In this document: positions 20,809-29,775 of the stretch, one piece after another
How the letters are laid out: every line of letters begins with the position of its first letter
How positions within the stretch are numbered: the first letter of the stretch is position 1
Source of the DNA: Paramacrobiotus richtersi
Lineage: Eukaryota > Tardigrada > Eutardigrada > Parachela > Macrobiotidae
Assembly: GCA_034698045.1 (NCBI GenBank)
Contig: JAQGAU010000314.1
Location: forward strand, 1 to 31,362
DNA length: 31,362 bases
Direction of reading: 5' to 3'
Notes under the pieces: generated by a model
Told to the model about the DNA's origin: nothing
Databases searched by the model: none
The model's input: the letters and a program-made list of their open reading frames with translations, nothing else
Position numbers and translations under genes: made by a program

Positions 20809-23800
20809 ATGTCTGACTGCGAAAAAAGCGGAAACGATTTGCTCGCGATTGGCACTAAAACGTTCAGAAAAGGACAGCTGGCTTTTGGATTGTTTCACGA
20901 TGCAAATTTCCCCGAAGGCCGCTGGTACCTAGCCCGGGTGCGAGGAGTCGACAATGCTGCCAGGTATGAGAAACAATGCGACTACAAATTGCGGCAAAAA
21001 AAAGTGGTCTAGCCGTGTGGACACGCAACGTTTCTTGCGGTCCCTTAACATTCCTGAACGGCAAATTAGTTTTCAACGAGTAGCACGCCCTAATTTTCTG
21101 ATTTGTTTCAATTCAGTTCGAAATTCTCTGTAGTGGTAACAAGCATGGAAGAATGAAGTGGTACCTAGTTATACTGCCTACACTTATCAATCAGTCACAT
21201 AACTCCGTTTCGCTGCGCTTAATAGCCTACAACACAATGGCAAATGCACTTATTCACTGCCATGCACCAACTTGATAGTCAGGAACCTTAATTAATATAC
21301 CCGCCGTAAACCGCGAACTGATATGTCCAGCAAAAAGGCTTATGCCCATAAACCAACTTGCCGGCTAAATGGTTTATGCTACGCTGCATCTAATTGCACT
21401 CATCCTGTCTGCTCAGTCTATCCTGTAATTTAAAAATTCCTCTTCTAATTTCCTAGAATTTATTAACGTGGCGATGAAAATCGTGCATAGTTTTAAATGG
21501 GAAATGGGAACAACAGTGGCAAAATCCTTGATCGTCGCTAAAATACTAATTGGTAATCTATTTTCCGTTCGCTTCGGTCTTTTCTCGCAGAAAAGCGGAG
21601 TTCAATTACTTAGTAATAGTAGTTATTATTATTTATTAATAATCTTAATCGATCGAAGTGGACCGATGGTTCTCTATACTCAACTCTAATGTATTTCGAT
21701 ACCCTTGGCTGTTTGAAGGGACTGCAAACTGCCGCAGAAAAAACGGCTAACTTGAGACTAGGTTTCTGCAGCATTACCGGTCCTTGCATTCCTCTCAGCT
21801 TTCAGAAGTCAGGGAAAATGCTGCTCACTGAAAGAAATCTGTTTTTCAAATGATTGTTTTCCGAATATAAAAAGAGTGTTTTTGCAGCTGCTCATTAGCC
21901 ATTCGAATAACCAGCAGACACATCCCAGTGGGAAGAATCCCTAGACTGAATAGTTGAAAACCTTTCGCGGTTGAGTTGTAAAAAAAATAACCTTTTCAGT
22001 GTGAGATAGGGGCATGCGTGCCCACTGATGTCAAAAACTTATAATGCTGCCTTCGCTGCATTGTGGTGACAAAGATCACCAAAACACAGTTCTTAAGCAG
22101 CTTGTTTGCGGTGCTGTCACGTCGAATTTTCTATAAGCTCACCGCTTGTGAAAAACAGAACAGTTTGTTGGAACATTAAACGAATACAACACTTGTTCGC
22201 ATGTTGCTATACTGAAAACCGTGGTTGTAATGAGTGGAAGCCACAGTACCTTTTTTTGGATCAACACACAAATTAAAGTTCAAAACAACTAGTACTCACG
22301 AACTGTTTGAGACGAAAATGCGCATCATTGCCACCCTGGCCCACACAGACATTGTGTTGGTCACCGTTCTTGCTCAGTGAACTGTTTTCTTGCGCTTCGA
22401 TCTGCCAGTGCACGCAACGCGCGAGTGCACTTTCCCAGTAAGAAAATTGAGCCAGTCAAACAAAAATGCACAAGCTTTACTGTTACAAGTTCAAGTTTTC
22501 CACGATAACGAGGAACAAAACGGAAGTTTTCGGCCAACAGTATAATAAGAGTTAATTACAGACTGTACTCAGTGGTAAGTCAAGCTGAGCCAGTGTTGTT
22601 TTAATAATTAAAAGTAAATAGTAAATCTTAATTATTAAGGGCTTTTGAGCCCTTAATAATTAAGTAAATAGTAAGCAAGAAACGGGTAGTAAATAGAAAC
22701 TGAATATTAGAAGCGCTAATTTTGGAACATTAAATAGTAAGTAAAATGAGCAGTCCGCCACTCTTTCTATTATAATAATTAAAACAGGGCTTTTACTATC
22801 AGCAACAAGTAAAAGAATGCCGTCGATATGACAAAGTCGTTGTTCGAAACTGGACATAATACATCCTAGGTACATTGAACCAAGTAGCAGCACCCGTTTC
22901 CATTTCTGCGCTATGGCCACAACGGCAATAACGTTTCTGTTTCACCCTCCGCCTGATGATGATTACCTGTAGGCGATACACTGCGCTAGAAAGCTAACTG
23001 GTAGTCTGATACCATGCTTATTATATAAAATTGTTTTCTCGTTTTCGTCTTTCTGACTGACTTTGAACTTACGGATATGGAAGTATTGCACAGAAAATGT
23101 TGCTTACTTTATGCCTGGACAAAAGCTGACAGGTTTTGTGTTCTGATAGTGAAAAAAATTTGAAATGAACAACAGGCTAGTCCTCGCTTCGGATAGTAAC
23201 AAAATATTATACAGTAATACCTGTGTACTTTGAACAAGCGCCGTTAACCCAAAATTGTTCAAAGTAGACAGTTGTTCAAAGCATGGAGGGTCCCCCTAAG
23301 GGAGAGCAGGTGCCCTTCCCCCCTACGGTTTGATTGTACAGGCAGCGTTCTCGGTATTGATGTATGTACAATGTACTGCGCTATGCGTACGTATTTTCGT
23401 TTTAACTGATCTGAGTTATGAAATGAGCTTTGCTTTACTCACTGGTCAAAAAAGATTTCTTTCGATGCATCGCTCATTTCACTGCGAACCGTCTGATTAT
23501 GCACGAAAAACTTATACACACTTCAAATCGTTTCCGAGTCGTGGGTAATACTGTATCAACATTCTGGAGCGCTAGTTCTTCTAGCTCTCCTTTACTGATT
23601 CCACGATGTCCTTTACGCTGCCAAAAGACACGCTGCACACGCCATATTTCCAGGTTAGCTGCCGATAATACATGTGCTGGGAGCGATTTTCTATCAGATG
23701 CAGGATCTGTTACATATTTAACTTGACATAAATGCGGTTACTAGAAGGAAGAGAACGCTTAGAAGCCATACTTGAACGGCCTGAATAACAGAAAAAATGA

Positions 23801-25503
23801 TAACCAGAAAAAAAGAACGTTCTTTTCGGGAAAAATACGCCGCATTCTGAAGGCGTTCAATGCGGACAGTGGTAATTTGCCACGGGCGTTACGTGGAAAG
23901 CGTTCAGTGTACAAAGTACGAAGTGTTCAAACCACAGAGGGCCCCCCCTGTGTTATAGTCTATGGAGCTCGCCGGTACAGTCGGTCGCGTTCAAAGTACT
24001 TAGCGGTTCAATGCGCGGAGGTGCTCAAAGTTACAGGTTTTACTGTAATATTATAATAATTAAGTAAATAGTAAACAGCTGCGGAACAAAAAATTAAATA
24101 GTAAGTAAATAGTAGGCCTAAAAACGGTGCAGTAGTAAATAGTTAGTAAATATTAACGGCCGAAAAAGCGGGATATTAAATAATAGCAGGTGTCGAAAAG
24201 TGATAGTAAAAACAACACTGAGCTGGGCATTAAAACCGGCTGGAATAGATGCCAACTTTACTTTCACTACTAGAGAAAACTGAAAAATGCATAGTGTTCT
24301 CGTTGAATATTCTTATGTCACATCGTGATTATTTCAGTATCATGTCGTAACTTTCAAATTGCCTTATTATTTCTCAAGGGGCTCTGTCGCATCAAATGCT
24401 TTGAACTTACTTTCTGCATTCTAGAAGGTTTGAACTGGAATGGTGCGAAGACGGAAAAACTACCAATCTTCCCCCGAATTATGTTGTCAGCGAAGCAGAT
24501 CTATTACGGCCTGGCATGAAGATTTATGTTCTACGAAAAGGCAAAAAGGTTTACGAACTGGTAACCCTGAAAACCTATTCCGGGGATCTGGAAATATGTT
24601 TCAAAGCCAAGAGCGGCAAGACAACAAGGTATGTTGGAAGGCATAGCGAACAAGCGCGCACGGGTTAACTGATAACACGCTCATCTCCAATTCGTTCCAA
24701 TCCGGTTCTTATTTGGTTGCCCCATATTTCCCAAGTCAAAAATGGCATTAAAAATCTAGTAGGAAAAGAAAGCATATCACATTCGTGTGATCACACAGAT
24801 TCTGTGAGATCACATAGCAGCATAAGTTGCTGCGGTATAACATGAGAACGCCAGTTTCAGTGCGATAAAGGTACGCATAAATAAGACATGCAGTAGCTGT
24901 GATGAACTGTGAGACCTGCTACCTTGTTTCTGACGACATCTAACACTGCAAAAAAACCGCCAAGACGCAGTACGGATGGCAGAATTTTGTCTATAGTTCT
25001 ATACTTTTCAATATTGCAGTCTGCAGAAATGATGATTTCGTAGAAACCAAACAGCCATGCAGAGTGTTTTTGTGAATGCGCCTAACGCGCAACCACTGAT
25101 GTACCGGAGTACGGCGAGGACGTCTGGAAATCCTGGCGAACCGGCTTCTCTTGTTAAGAGCAGCAAGGAGTCTGGATTACCAAGGTCGCCTGACAGAAAG
25201 CGCTCTACGGATCTTATCGATCAGTCGAAGAAAGAACTTTTACAGAGCTTTGCTGGGATGTCCATCGACTCCGCATGTATGAACGCAAGCAGCATCCAAA
25301 AAGAGGACGAGTATTCGCGTCAGCCAGATAAAGCTTTTGAAGTGTTTCGGGAATATCCAAAGTCTGTAAAGAGAATTACCTTCGTTTGCCCAGCTCAGCA
25401 ATCTCGCACCCATCTAGGCACCAAGGTATACATCTGCAAATTTTGCAAGACCAAATTCAAGCGGTTTCACGAGCTGAGAGACCACAGCTGTCAGCGAAGG
25501 TAA
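20809..25503 (+). CDS. Tudor-like chromatin reader with C-terminal zinc finger, three exons
   Basis: Exons 20809-20963, 24425-24628 and 25044-25503 (TAA); donors CCAG|GTATGAG and ACAAG|GTATGT; acceptors gcattctag and tttcgtag. Both introns (3461 and 415 bp) fall in phase 2 and the frame stays open for 272 residues. Residues 1-75 join across intron 1 into a Tudor-like barrel: KGQLAFGLF, GRWYLARVRGVD, RFELEWCEDGK, then EADLLRPG. A second barrel-like stretch follows (GMKIYVLRKGKKVYELVTL, then SGDLEICFKAKSGKTT). Such folds usually bind methylated lysine or arginine. Residues 121-240 are a Ser/charged linker. Residues 251-269 form CKFC-x12-HSC, a C2H2-like finger with unusually short last spacing (H-x1-C). 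Exon 2 has no ATG in frame, so simple ORF listing misses it. The exon 3 acceptor is the least certain point; tctgcag at 25026 is an alternative but leads to an early stop. A nuclear role is inferred. Confidence 0.75.
22609..22750. repeat. TTAAATAGTA/GTAAATAGTA interspersed repeat, left block
   Basis: At least four copies of (G/T)TAAATAGTA spaced by short variable sequence, around a perfect hairpin. The same motif forms a second block at 24060-24200, on the far side of the pogo-like element. Function unknown. It lies within intron 1 of the Tudor-like gene. Confidence 0.6.
22627..22664. repeat. Perfect 17-bp stem hairpin
   Basis: CTTAATTATTAAGGGCT at 22627-22643 pairs perfectly with its reverse complement at 22648-22664 around the loop TTTG. 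Intronic on the plus strand. Confidence 0.95.
23212..24045. mobile_element. 834-bp pogo/Tigger-like non-autonomous element
   Basis: The left end CAGTAATACCTGTGTACTTT and the right end (other strand CAGTAAAACCTGTAACTTTG) form inverted termini of the CAGTAAAACC type typical of pogo-like Tc1/mariner elements. TA flanks both ends (23210-23211 and 24046-24047). ACTTTGAAC words recur subterminally (GTTCAAAGTA, GTTCAAAGCA, GTTCAAAGTACTT), and G/C-rich blocks GGGTCCCCC and GGGCCCCCC mirror each other. Internal frames (e.g. 23430-23726, 23772-24056) show no DDE motifs, so there is no transposase. It is inserted in intron 1 of the Tudor-like gene. Confidence 0.85.
24060..24200. repeat. TTAAATAGTA/GTAAATAGTA interspersed repeat, right block
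   Basis: About six copies or near copies of (G/T)TAAATAGTA/TTA, starting TAATTAAGTAAATAGTAAAC just after the pogo-like element. Same motif as 22609-22750. Confidence 0.6.
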
Positions 25504-26041
25504 CAGCCGTGAAGCGGACAACAGCATCTAGAGCTGCGCATTAAGCATTTTCTGTTCGTTTGGCTTTTCTTGAATAACATTTGGTCAGTAACAGTTCCAT
25601 GACAATACCGTCGCGTGCGCTTATTTCGCATTACTTTGAGTCACGGCAAATTAGCTTCATTTATTCTACGGTTGACACCGCTGTTATAGAATCCACAGAC
25701 TACCGGAATAAGGTTCTAATGTTCTGTTCTCCCATTAATCCATTCTGCGTTTAGAGATGTTTGCTTTGGGTCATGAGGGATGCATTTGTTTAACAATACT
25801 TTTCACACAAGTTTTTACTTCGACCATGTGATTGTCTGTACGGATTCACTGTCATTGGTTGTCCAGAACCGTTATATGTAGCGTCGTTGCATTCAGTAAA
25901 TCAATCCTGTTCTAACGAAATCGATGCACTGCGTTGACCAATCAGCGCAAGGCAGATACGGTTTCGAATTTTGTCAATTGAACCACGTGTTTCCAGTTCA
26001 CCATAGTTAGAGTTTAATCGCTTGTTTACCATTTATTGTCG

Positions 26042-26047
26042 AATAAA
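26042..26047 (+). terminator. Candidate poly(A) signal AATAAA for the Tudor-like gene
   Basis: The first canonical AATAAA I found downstream of the stop codon at 25503, implying a 3' untranslated region of about 560 bases. Reasonable but unproven, since AATAAA is common in AT-rich DNA. Confidence 0.4.
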
Positions 26048-26556
26048 TTAAAATACGATCAGGGAAATCGAAAGCACAACAATAACTATATGCAAAAATA
26101 GCAACTACAAGAAACACCTTCGGCTGCCGCCTCAGGGTTTCTTGGATCTGTATTTAGATCGTAATGCGATCTTCCGTTTCACAGTATTAATTTAGTGTAA
26201 TGGAGGTCATCATCTGTTCCCGTTGATTATTAGTACTGTTCCTCAAAGTGTAGTCGAAAACTCCAAGGCCAGAAAGTCATAAAAAATGGAACCAACGGGT
26301 TTGTAGCGGCCGTATAGTTTGTAGTTTCTAATTGATTCATTTGAAGCCGGTTTTTTGCAGCAGTGAAGAGTATGTGTGCTCGTTATACGAAACTCTAGGC
26401 TTCTGGCTTTATTACCGACTTGTACTTAAGCCATCGCTATGCAGACCTTCTCAACCGACTTTCCCGGTCAGACAATGCAGACCGATCACGTAAACAGCTC
26501 GCTCCAGCCGTTTTCACCATACGTATGGACCTCGCTGTAACGTTAACGGAACCGGT

Positions 26557-26582
26557 AAAACCGTTTCTTGCAAAACGGTTTT
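26557..26582. repeat. Perfect 10-bp stem hairpin
   Basis: AAAACCGTTT at 26557-26566 pairs with AAACGGTTTT at 26573-26582 around a six-base loop. Confidence 0.9.
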
Positions 26583-26689
26583 TTGGTCTCGTTCACTTGA
26601 TCGCTTCGTAAGCTAATCAGTTTTAGTCCTGTCATTTATGTGGCAGGCATTTTCGCTTCGTATTCTGATACGATTTACACGAAGATTTC

Positions 26690-26712
26690 TTGTATGATTT
26701 GAAATCATACAA
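26690..26712. repeat. Perfect 11-bp stem hairpin
   Basis: TTGTATGATTT at 26690-26700 is followed after one base by its reverse complement AAATCATACAA at 26702-26712. Confidence 0.9.
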
Positions 26713-26939
26713 AATGCGAAATCATTGATTTTGTACCGGTTTTGCCACTGTTCTACAGAAGACTATGCTCAATCGCTCACTGCCTTTACAATTGGTGTAA
26801 CTGTAGTTCTAACATTTATATACTGCAACGTTAGAGCACGTCAAAAACTTAGAATCACCAATCACTCATGCTGAATATGTAAGCCTATAACTATAAATGC
26901 TGAATATGTAAAACTATAAATGATGAAAAACTGCCTTAC

Positions 26940-27062
26940 GATTGCGCCCGTCACCACTACATCCGCCACGACAAGAAGCACAACCATGACCTGCATGATA
27001 AGAATACCGGATGATACCAGTGCAAACAACTCGGAAAATTGAAGTTTTCGGAAATATTTTTG
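26940..27062 (-). CDS. Candidate single exon encoding a transmembrane helix
   Basis: A 41-codon stretch, phase 0 at both ends, between acceptor cgcatttccgcag and a strong donor (GCAATC|GTAAGG at 26940/26939). It encodes a basic start (QKYFRKLQ) and a helix ILIMQVMVVLLVVADVVVTG. A single Asp in an otherwise hydrophobic helix recalls the first helix of voltage-sensor domains (such as Hv1 channels), but no partner exons with the other helices or an Arg-rich S4 were found on the minus strand at 25500-26940. It could be a real exon of a membrane protein, or a chance frame. Confidence 0.3.
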
Positions 27063-27351
27063 CTGCGGAAATGCGAAGCTGCAACTGATCCTGATGATGG
27101 TTCCCAAACTGGTGAATTATGATTAAATCCCCTAAATTAAATAGAAAAAAAATTGGCAATGAAAAGTGGACAGTTTTGCATATTGCGTTATGGTGACATT
27201 GTCGGCTAGAAGAATTACACGTAATGATGATGAAACAGCCGGCGCTCGAAAATGTATCCATTTTTCGATATTGAAGGGGAAATTCTTCGTATTGTCATAA
27301 GTAATAGCGAAATCACAACAGCAGAGCATCTGTAAGCTATTTACTAGCCTC

Positions 27352-27843
27352 CGTTGTTGTTTATAATAACCAGAACGTCGATAAACAGTGTCCAGAAATC
27401 CGTTTGTGCGCACAACGTCCGGCTGTTGCACAATAGCGGCGAAAATTTTAAACACATTTCCTTCTTAAATAATTCAGCGTCTCAGCCAAACTTCTTTGTG
27501 CTTATATCAGAAAATGCACACATACATGATACTCGTTCTGAACCATCCTCAGCCCAGAGGTATGTTTCTGAAATTTTAAAATGAATTTTAGAATTTTTAA
27601 AATTCATTTTAAAATTACTGAGACATACCTCCGGGCTGAAAATGGTTCAGAACTATCATCATATAAATGTGCAGTTTTTGATGCAAGCTGCAAGCATAAA
27701 GAAGTTTGGATGAAACGCTGAATTATCTAAGAAGGAAATGTGTTTAAACTTTTTGACGCTATTGTGCAACAGCCAGCCGTTGCGCGCACAAACAGATTTC
27801 TGGACACTGTTTATCGAAGTTTTGGTTATTATAAACAACAACG
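27352..27843. mobile_element. Large foldback: ~240-bp inverted arms, almost no loop
   Basis: The left arm (27352-27590, opening CGTTGTTGTTTATAATAACC) is repeated in reverse complement at 27598-27843 with scattered mismatches and small indels. The innermost part is perfect: AATTTTAAAATGAATTTTA at 27572-27590 and its complement at 27598-27616. Predicted frames on opposite strands of the two arms give nearly the same peptide, which confirms the symmetry. No terminal target duplication was identified. It is best read as a foldback/MITE-like element or an inverted duplication; a transcript would form a long double-stranded RNA. Confidence 0.9.
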
Positions 27844-28040
27844 TAGCATGTTGCGAACATTACAGGAACGCAGCTGTCCTGTTTTCACCAATAGTGGTCA
27901 AGTGGGTAGAATATAGCCTAAAGGCTAGTATCCGGTCATTTGAGACCTTTCGCGCCGGAGCGCTTCCTGTTGTTGACGTACATGGTATAAAATGCTCTCA
28001 TGTTTACTTTGGCAAAGAAATGATTGGTCTAGAACTGCGA

Positions 28041-28107
28041 AAAAACCGTTTGTGCGCGCAGCTACGGGTCCAGGCGCTATACCGGCAAAAAGTTTAAACA
28101 CAAATGT
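28041..28107 (+). repeat. Third, partial copy of the foldback arm
   Basis: AAAACCGTTTGTGCGCGCAG and the following GGCAAAAAGTTTAAACACA match the left arm of the foldback at 27404-27470 (AAATCCGTTTGTGCGCACAA; GGCGAAAATTTTAAACACA), in the same orientation as the left arm but more diverged in the middle. Confidence 0.7.
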
Positions 28108-28498
28108 GGGTACGAAAAAGCTAGTTTTGATCCAATTTGCAAAGGGATTAGCTCAGTAGATGCGTATTTGAATGAGAAACATTCTTACGTCAAAAAAACT
28201 TACGAAGTATTTTTTTAAAATTTGTAGGAGTTTTTCAAATTTTTCAAACCGTTATAACTTCGTAACCAAATAACATATACGGGTCATTCTGGTTCAGAAT
28301 GAGCGCAGTCGCCATGTGTATTTTGTTAAATGTCCAGATTTCAAATTAGAAGAATCTGTGCGTTTTAAAAGCAAATTGTCAACACATGCTTTACAAAGAA
28401 AACGCCGTTGTTGCGGTGCGTACTGATCAGGCAGACACACAAGAAACAATACAGTGCACACGCAAGAGGTCCTGTTCCAGATCAACCGTGCGATCGGG
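28108..28498. other. No gene seen
   Basis: AT-rich, with only short frames. A tRNA-like A-box word near 28144 has no matching partner. Confidence 0.4.
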
Positions 28499-28646
28499 CA
28501 GGGGCGCGCATAGGGGGGTGCGCGGGAGCATTTGCACCCCCGTCTGTCAATGATATAGGTGGGTACGCCAAAATTGAAGCAAAGGGGGGACCCTTCTGTT
28601 GGAGGTCGCCAGCATCCCCGTGCACCCCCGTCTATGCGCGCCACTG
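28499..28646. mobile_element. 148-bp hAT-type MITE with perfect 8-bp target duplication
   Basis: Ends are CAGGGGCGCGCATAGGGGGG and, on the other strand, CAGTGGCGCGCATAGACGGG, inverted over about 23 bp and running on into GGTGC. The octamer CGATCGGG lies directly outside both ends (28491-28498 and 28647-28654). An 8-bp duplication plus CAG(T/G)GGCG termini is the hAT signature. There is no coding capacity. The intact duplication and matching ends suggest recent insertion. Confidence 0.95.
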
Positions 28647-28666
28647 CGATCGGGTCACTTGCTGTG

Positions 28667-28672
28667 TTTATT
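28667..28672 (-). terminator. Candidate poly(A) signal for the coiled-coil ORF
   Basis: AATAAA on the minus strand, about 95 bases past the stop codon of the 29775-28765 frame, at a typical position for a 3' end. It lies just beyond the hAT-type MITE. Confidence 0.55.
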
Positions 28673-28764
28673 GCTGTACCATAGAATGACATGCGTTAAA
28701 ACGACAATACATGAGTGATGAGAACAGTGAAATGACAGTTCAACAACCGAACAGACGAGACGGA

Positions 28765-29775
28765 TTACAGATTCTCCTTGGGGGCGAAAAACCACTCACG
28801 CACCCCAATGTTGGAAGGCCGGTTCTTAGACGTAAACATTTTCTCGGCCTGATCAGCGTAGGACCCTACACGTGCGAACAAACAATTCTTGCGACCGCTT
28901 TTACATGCATAGATAGAAACAAATCTAACGCTGATGCCATTAGCTTCGATAACGGTTTTCAGGTCCTTTCCATATTCCTCGAGTGTCGCGTGGGGGGTGT
29001 CCTCCAGTGGGGGTATGCCCTCTAGACAGAAGTCCTTCTTTTCCTTATCGAGTTTATCAGGGCGTTTCATGCTCAGTTTTGAAGTAACCAGATCGACTTC
29101 CGGGGACGACGAGGGCGAAACGCGGGTGCCACGGATAACTTTCTTTCTGACGACGGTAGCCCAGGATTTCTCGCTGCTCGACGGACTGTGTGGGCCCTGT
29201 GGGGGACTATCGAAGCAGGGGGGTGACACTTTTACCTCGGGGGTGGACGAACCTGTGTAACAGGAGGGGCGGCTCGCTTCGTCGAGGGGGGTTTTGTCTG
29301 GGGTCTGCGTGGCCGTTCGAACCTTTTCGGGGTTGAGAACTGCACGGCCGTCGCTGACGGAGGCGCCTGGGGAACCTGGAGATCTTACCTCGGTGGCGAG
29401 AATGAGTATCTGTAATTTTTCGAGTTCAGTGGCAATCTCGTTGTGTCGCTTGTGGCTTTCCAATAAGGCTTCTTCCAAAGCAGAAACACTTTTTTTCAGA
29501 TCATTGTTTTCTTGCTGGAGATCACGGCAACGGGGGCGCACATCTACATCGATGCATTCATTGACGAACTTTCGGTGCCCCACGATGTCAGCCAGAAATT
29601 CCACGTCTTCTTGTATCCCATCCAAGTGCCCAGATACCAATCTCGCCATCTTCCGAAGCACAGGAATTAATGTCGCGAAAGACCATTGCCCGTAAGGCAG
29701 TTTATCAGGAAAGTAATCCTTGATTTCATAGGCAAGGATGGGCTCCTGCTCGTCACTGTTGGCTGTGGTCGTCAT
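28765..29775 (-). CDS. LINE ORF1-like coiled-coil protein, intact 336-codon frame
   Basis: The longest open frame in the window, from ATG at 29775 to a stop at 28765, with no intron. Residues 1-80 have mixed composition. Residues about 85-130 form a coiled coil (LQQENNDLKKSVSALEEALL and onward). Residues 140-210 are Ser/Pro-rich. WATVVRKK near 210-220 recalls a motif common before the RNA-binding part of LINE ORF1/gag-like proteins. The last 90 residues (FCLEGIPPLEDTP..., then KNCLFARVG... and GVREWFFAP) resemble an RRM-like ORF1 domain. No reverse transcriptase follows downstream: the frame is followed by an AATAAA and the hAT-type MITE. It may be ORF1 of a 3'-truncated element, or a captured host gene. 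An intact frame in a truncated element is notable. The assignment is from motif texture only. Confidence 0.6.
   Translation of the reverse strand: MTTTANSDEQEPILAYEIKDYFPDKLPYGQWSFATLIPVLRKMARLVSGHLDGIQEDVEFLADIVGHRKFVNECIDVDVRPRCRDLQQENNDLKKSVSALEEALLESHKRHNEIATELEKLQILILATEVRSPGSPGASVSDGRAVLNPEKVRTATQTPDKTPLDEASRPSCYTGSSTPEVKVSPPCFDSPPQGPHSPSSSEKSWATVVRKKVIRGTRVSPSSSPEVDLVTSKLSMKRPDKLDKEKKDFCLEGIPPLEDTPHATLEEYGKDLKTVIEANGISVRFVSIYACKSGRKNCLFARVGSYADQAEKMFTSKNRPSNIGVREWFFAPKENL

Larger units (their letters stand above)
25504..26939. other. 3' flank of the Tudor-like gene; no further exon seen
   Basis: Holds a likely poly(A) signal at 26042 and two perfect hairpins at 26557-26582 and 26690-26712. 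The frame at 26420-26611 shows no recognisable feature. Confidence 0.45.

Noticed and set aside
23430-24056. Two ~95-codon frames inside the pogo-like element
   Set aside because: No DDE or helix-turn-helix motif; they lie within a non-autonomous element and overlap its terminal repeat.
26940-27062. Calling the membrane-helix exon an Hv1 proton channel
   Set aside because: Only one helix is visible; no S2-S4 exons and no Arg-rich S4 were found, so the family name is not supported.
28144-28200. tRNA-like start GGGATTAGCTCAGTAGATG
   Set aside because: It matches an A box, but no B box lies at a usable distance and no cloverleaf can be drawn.
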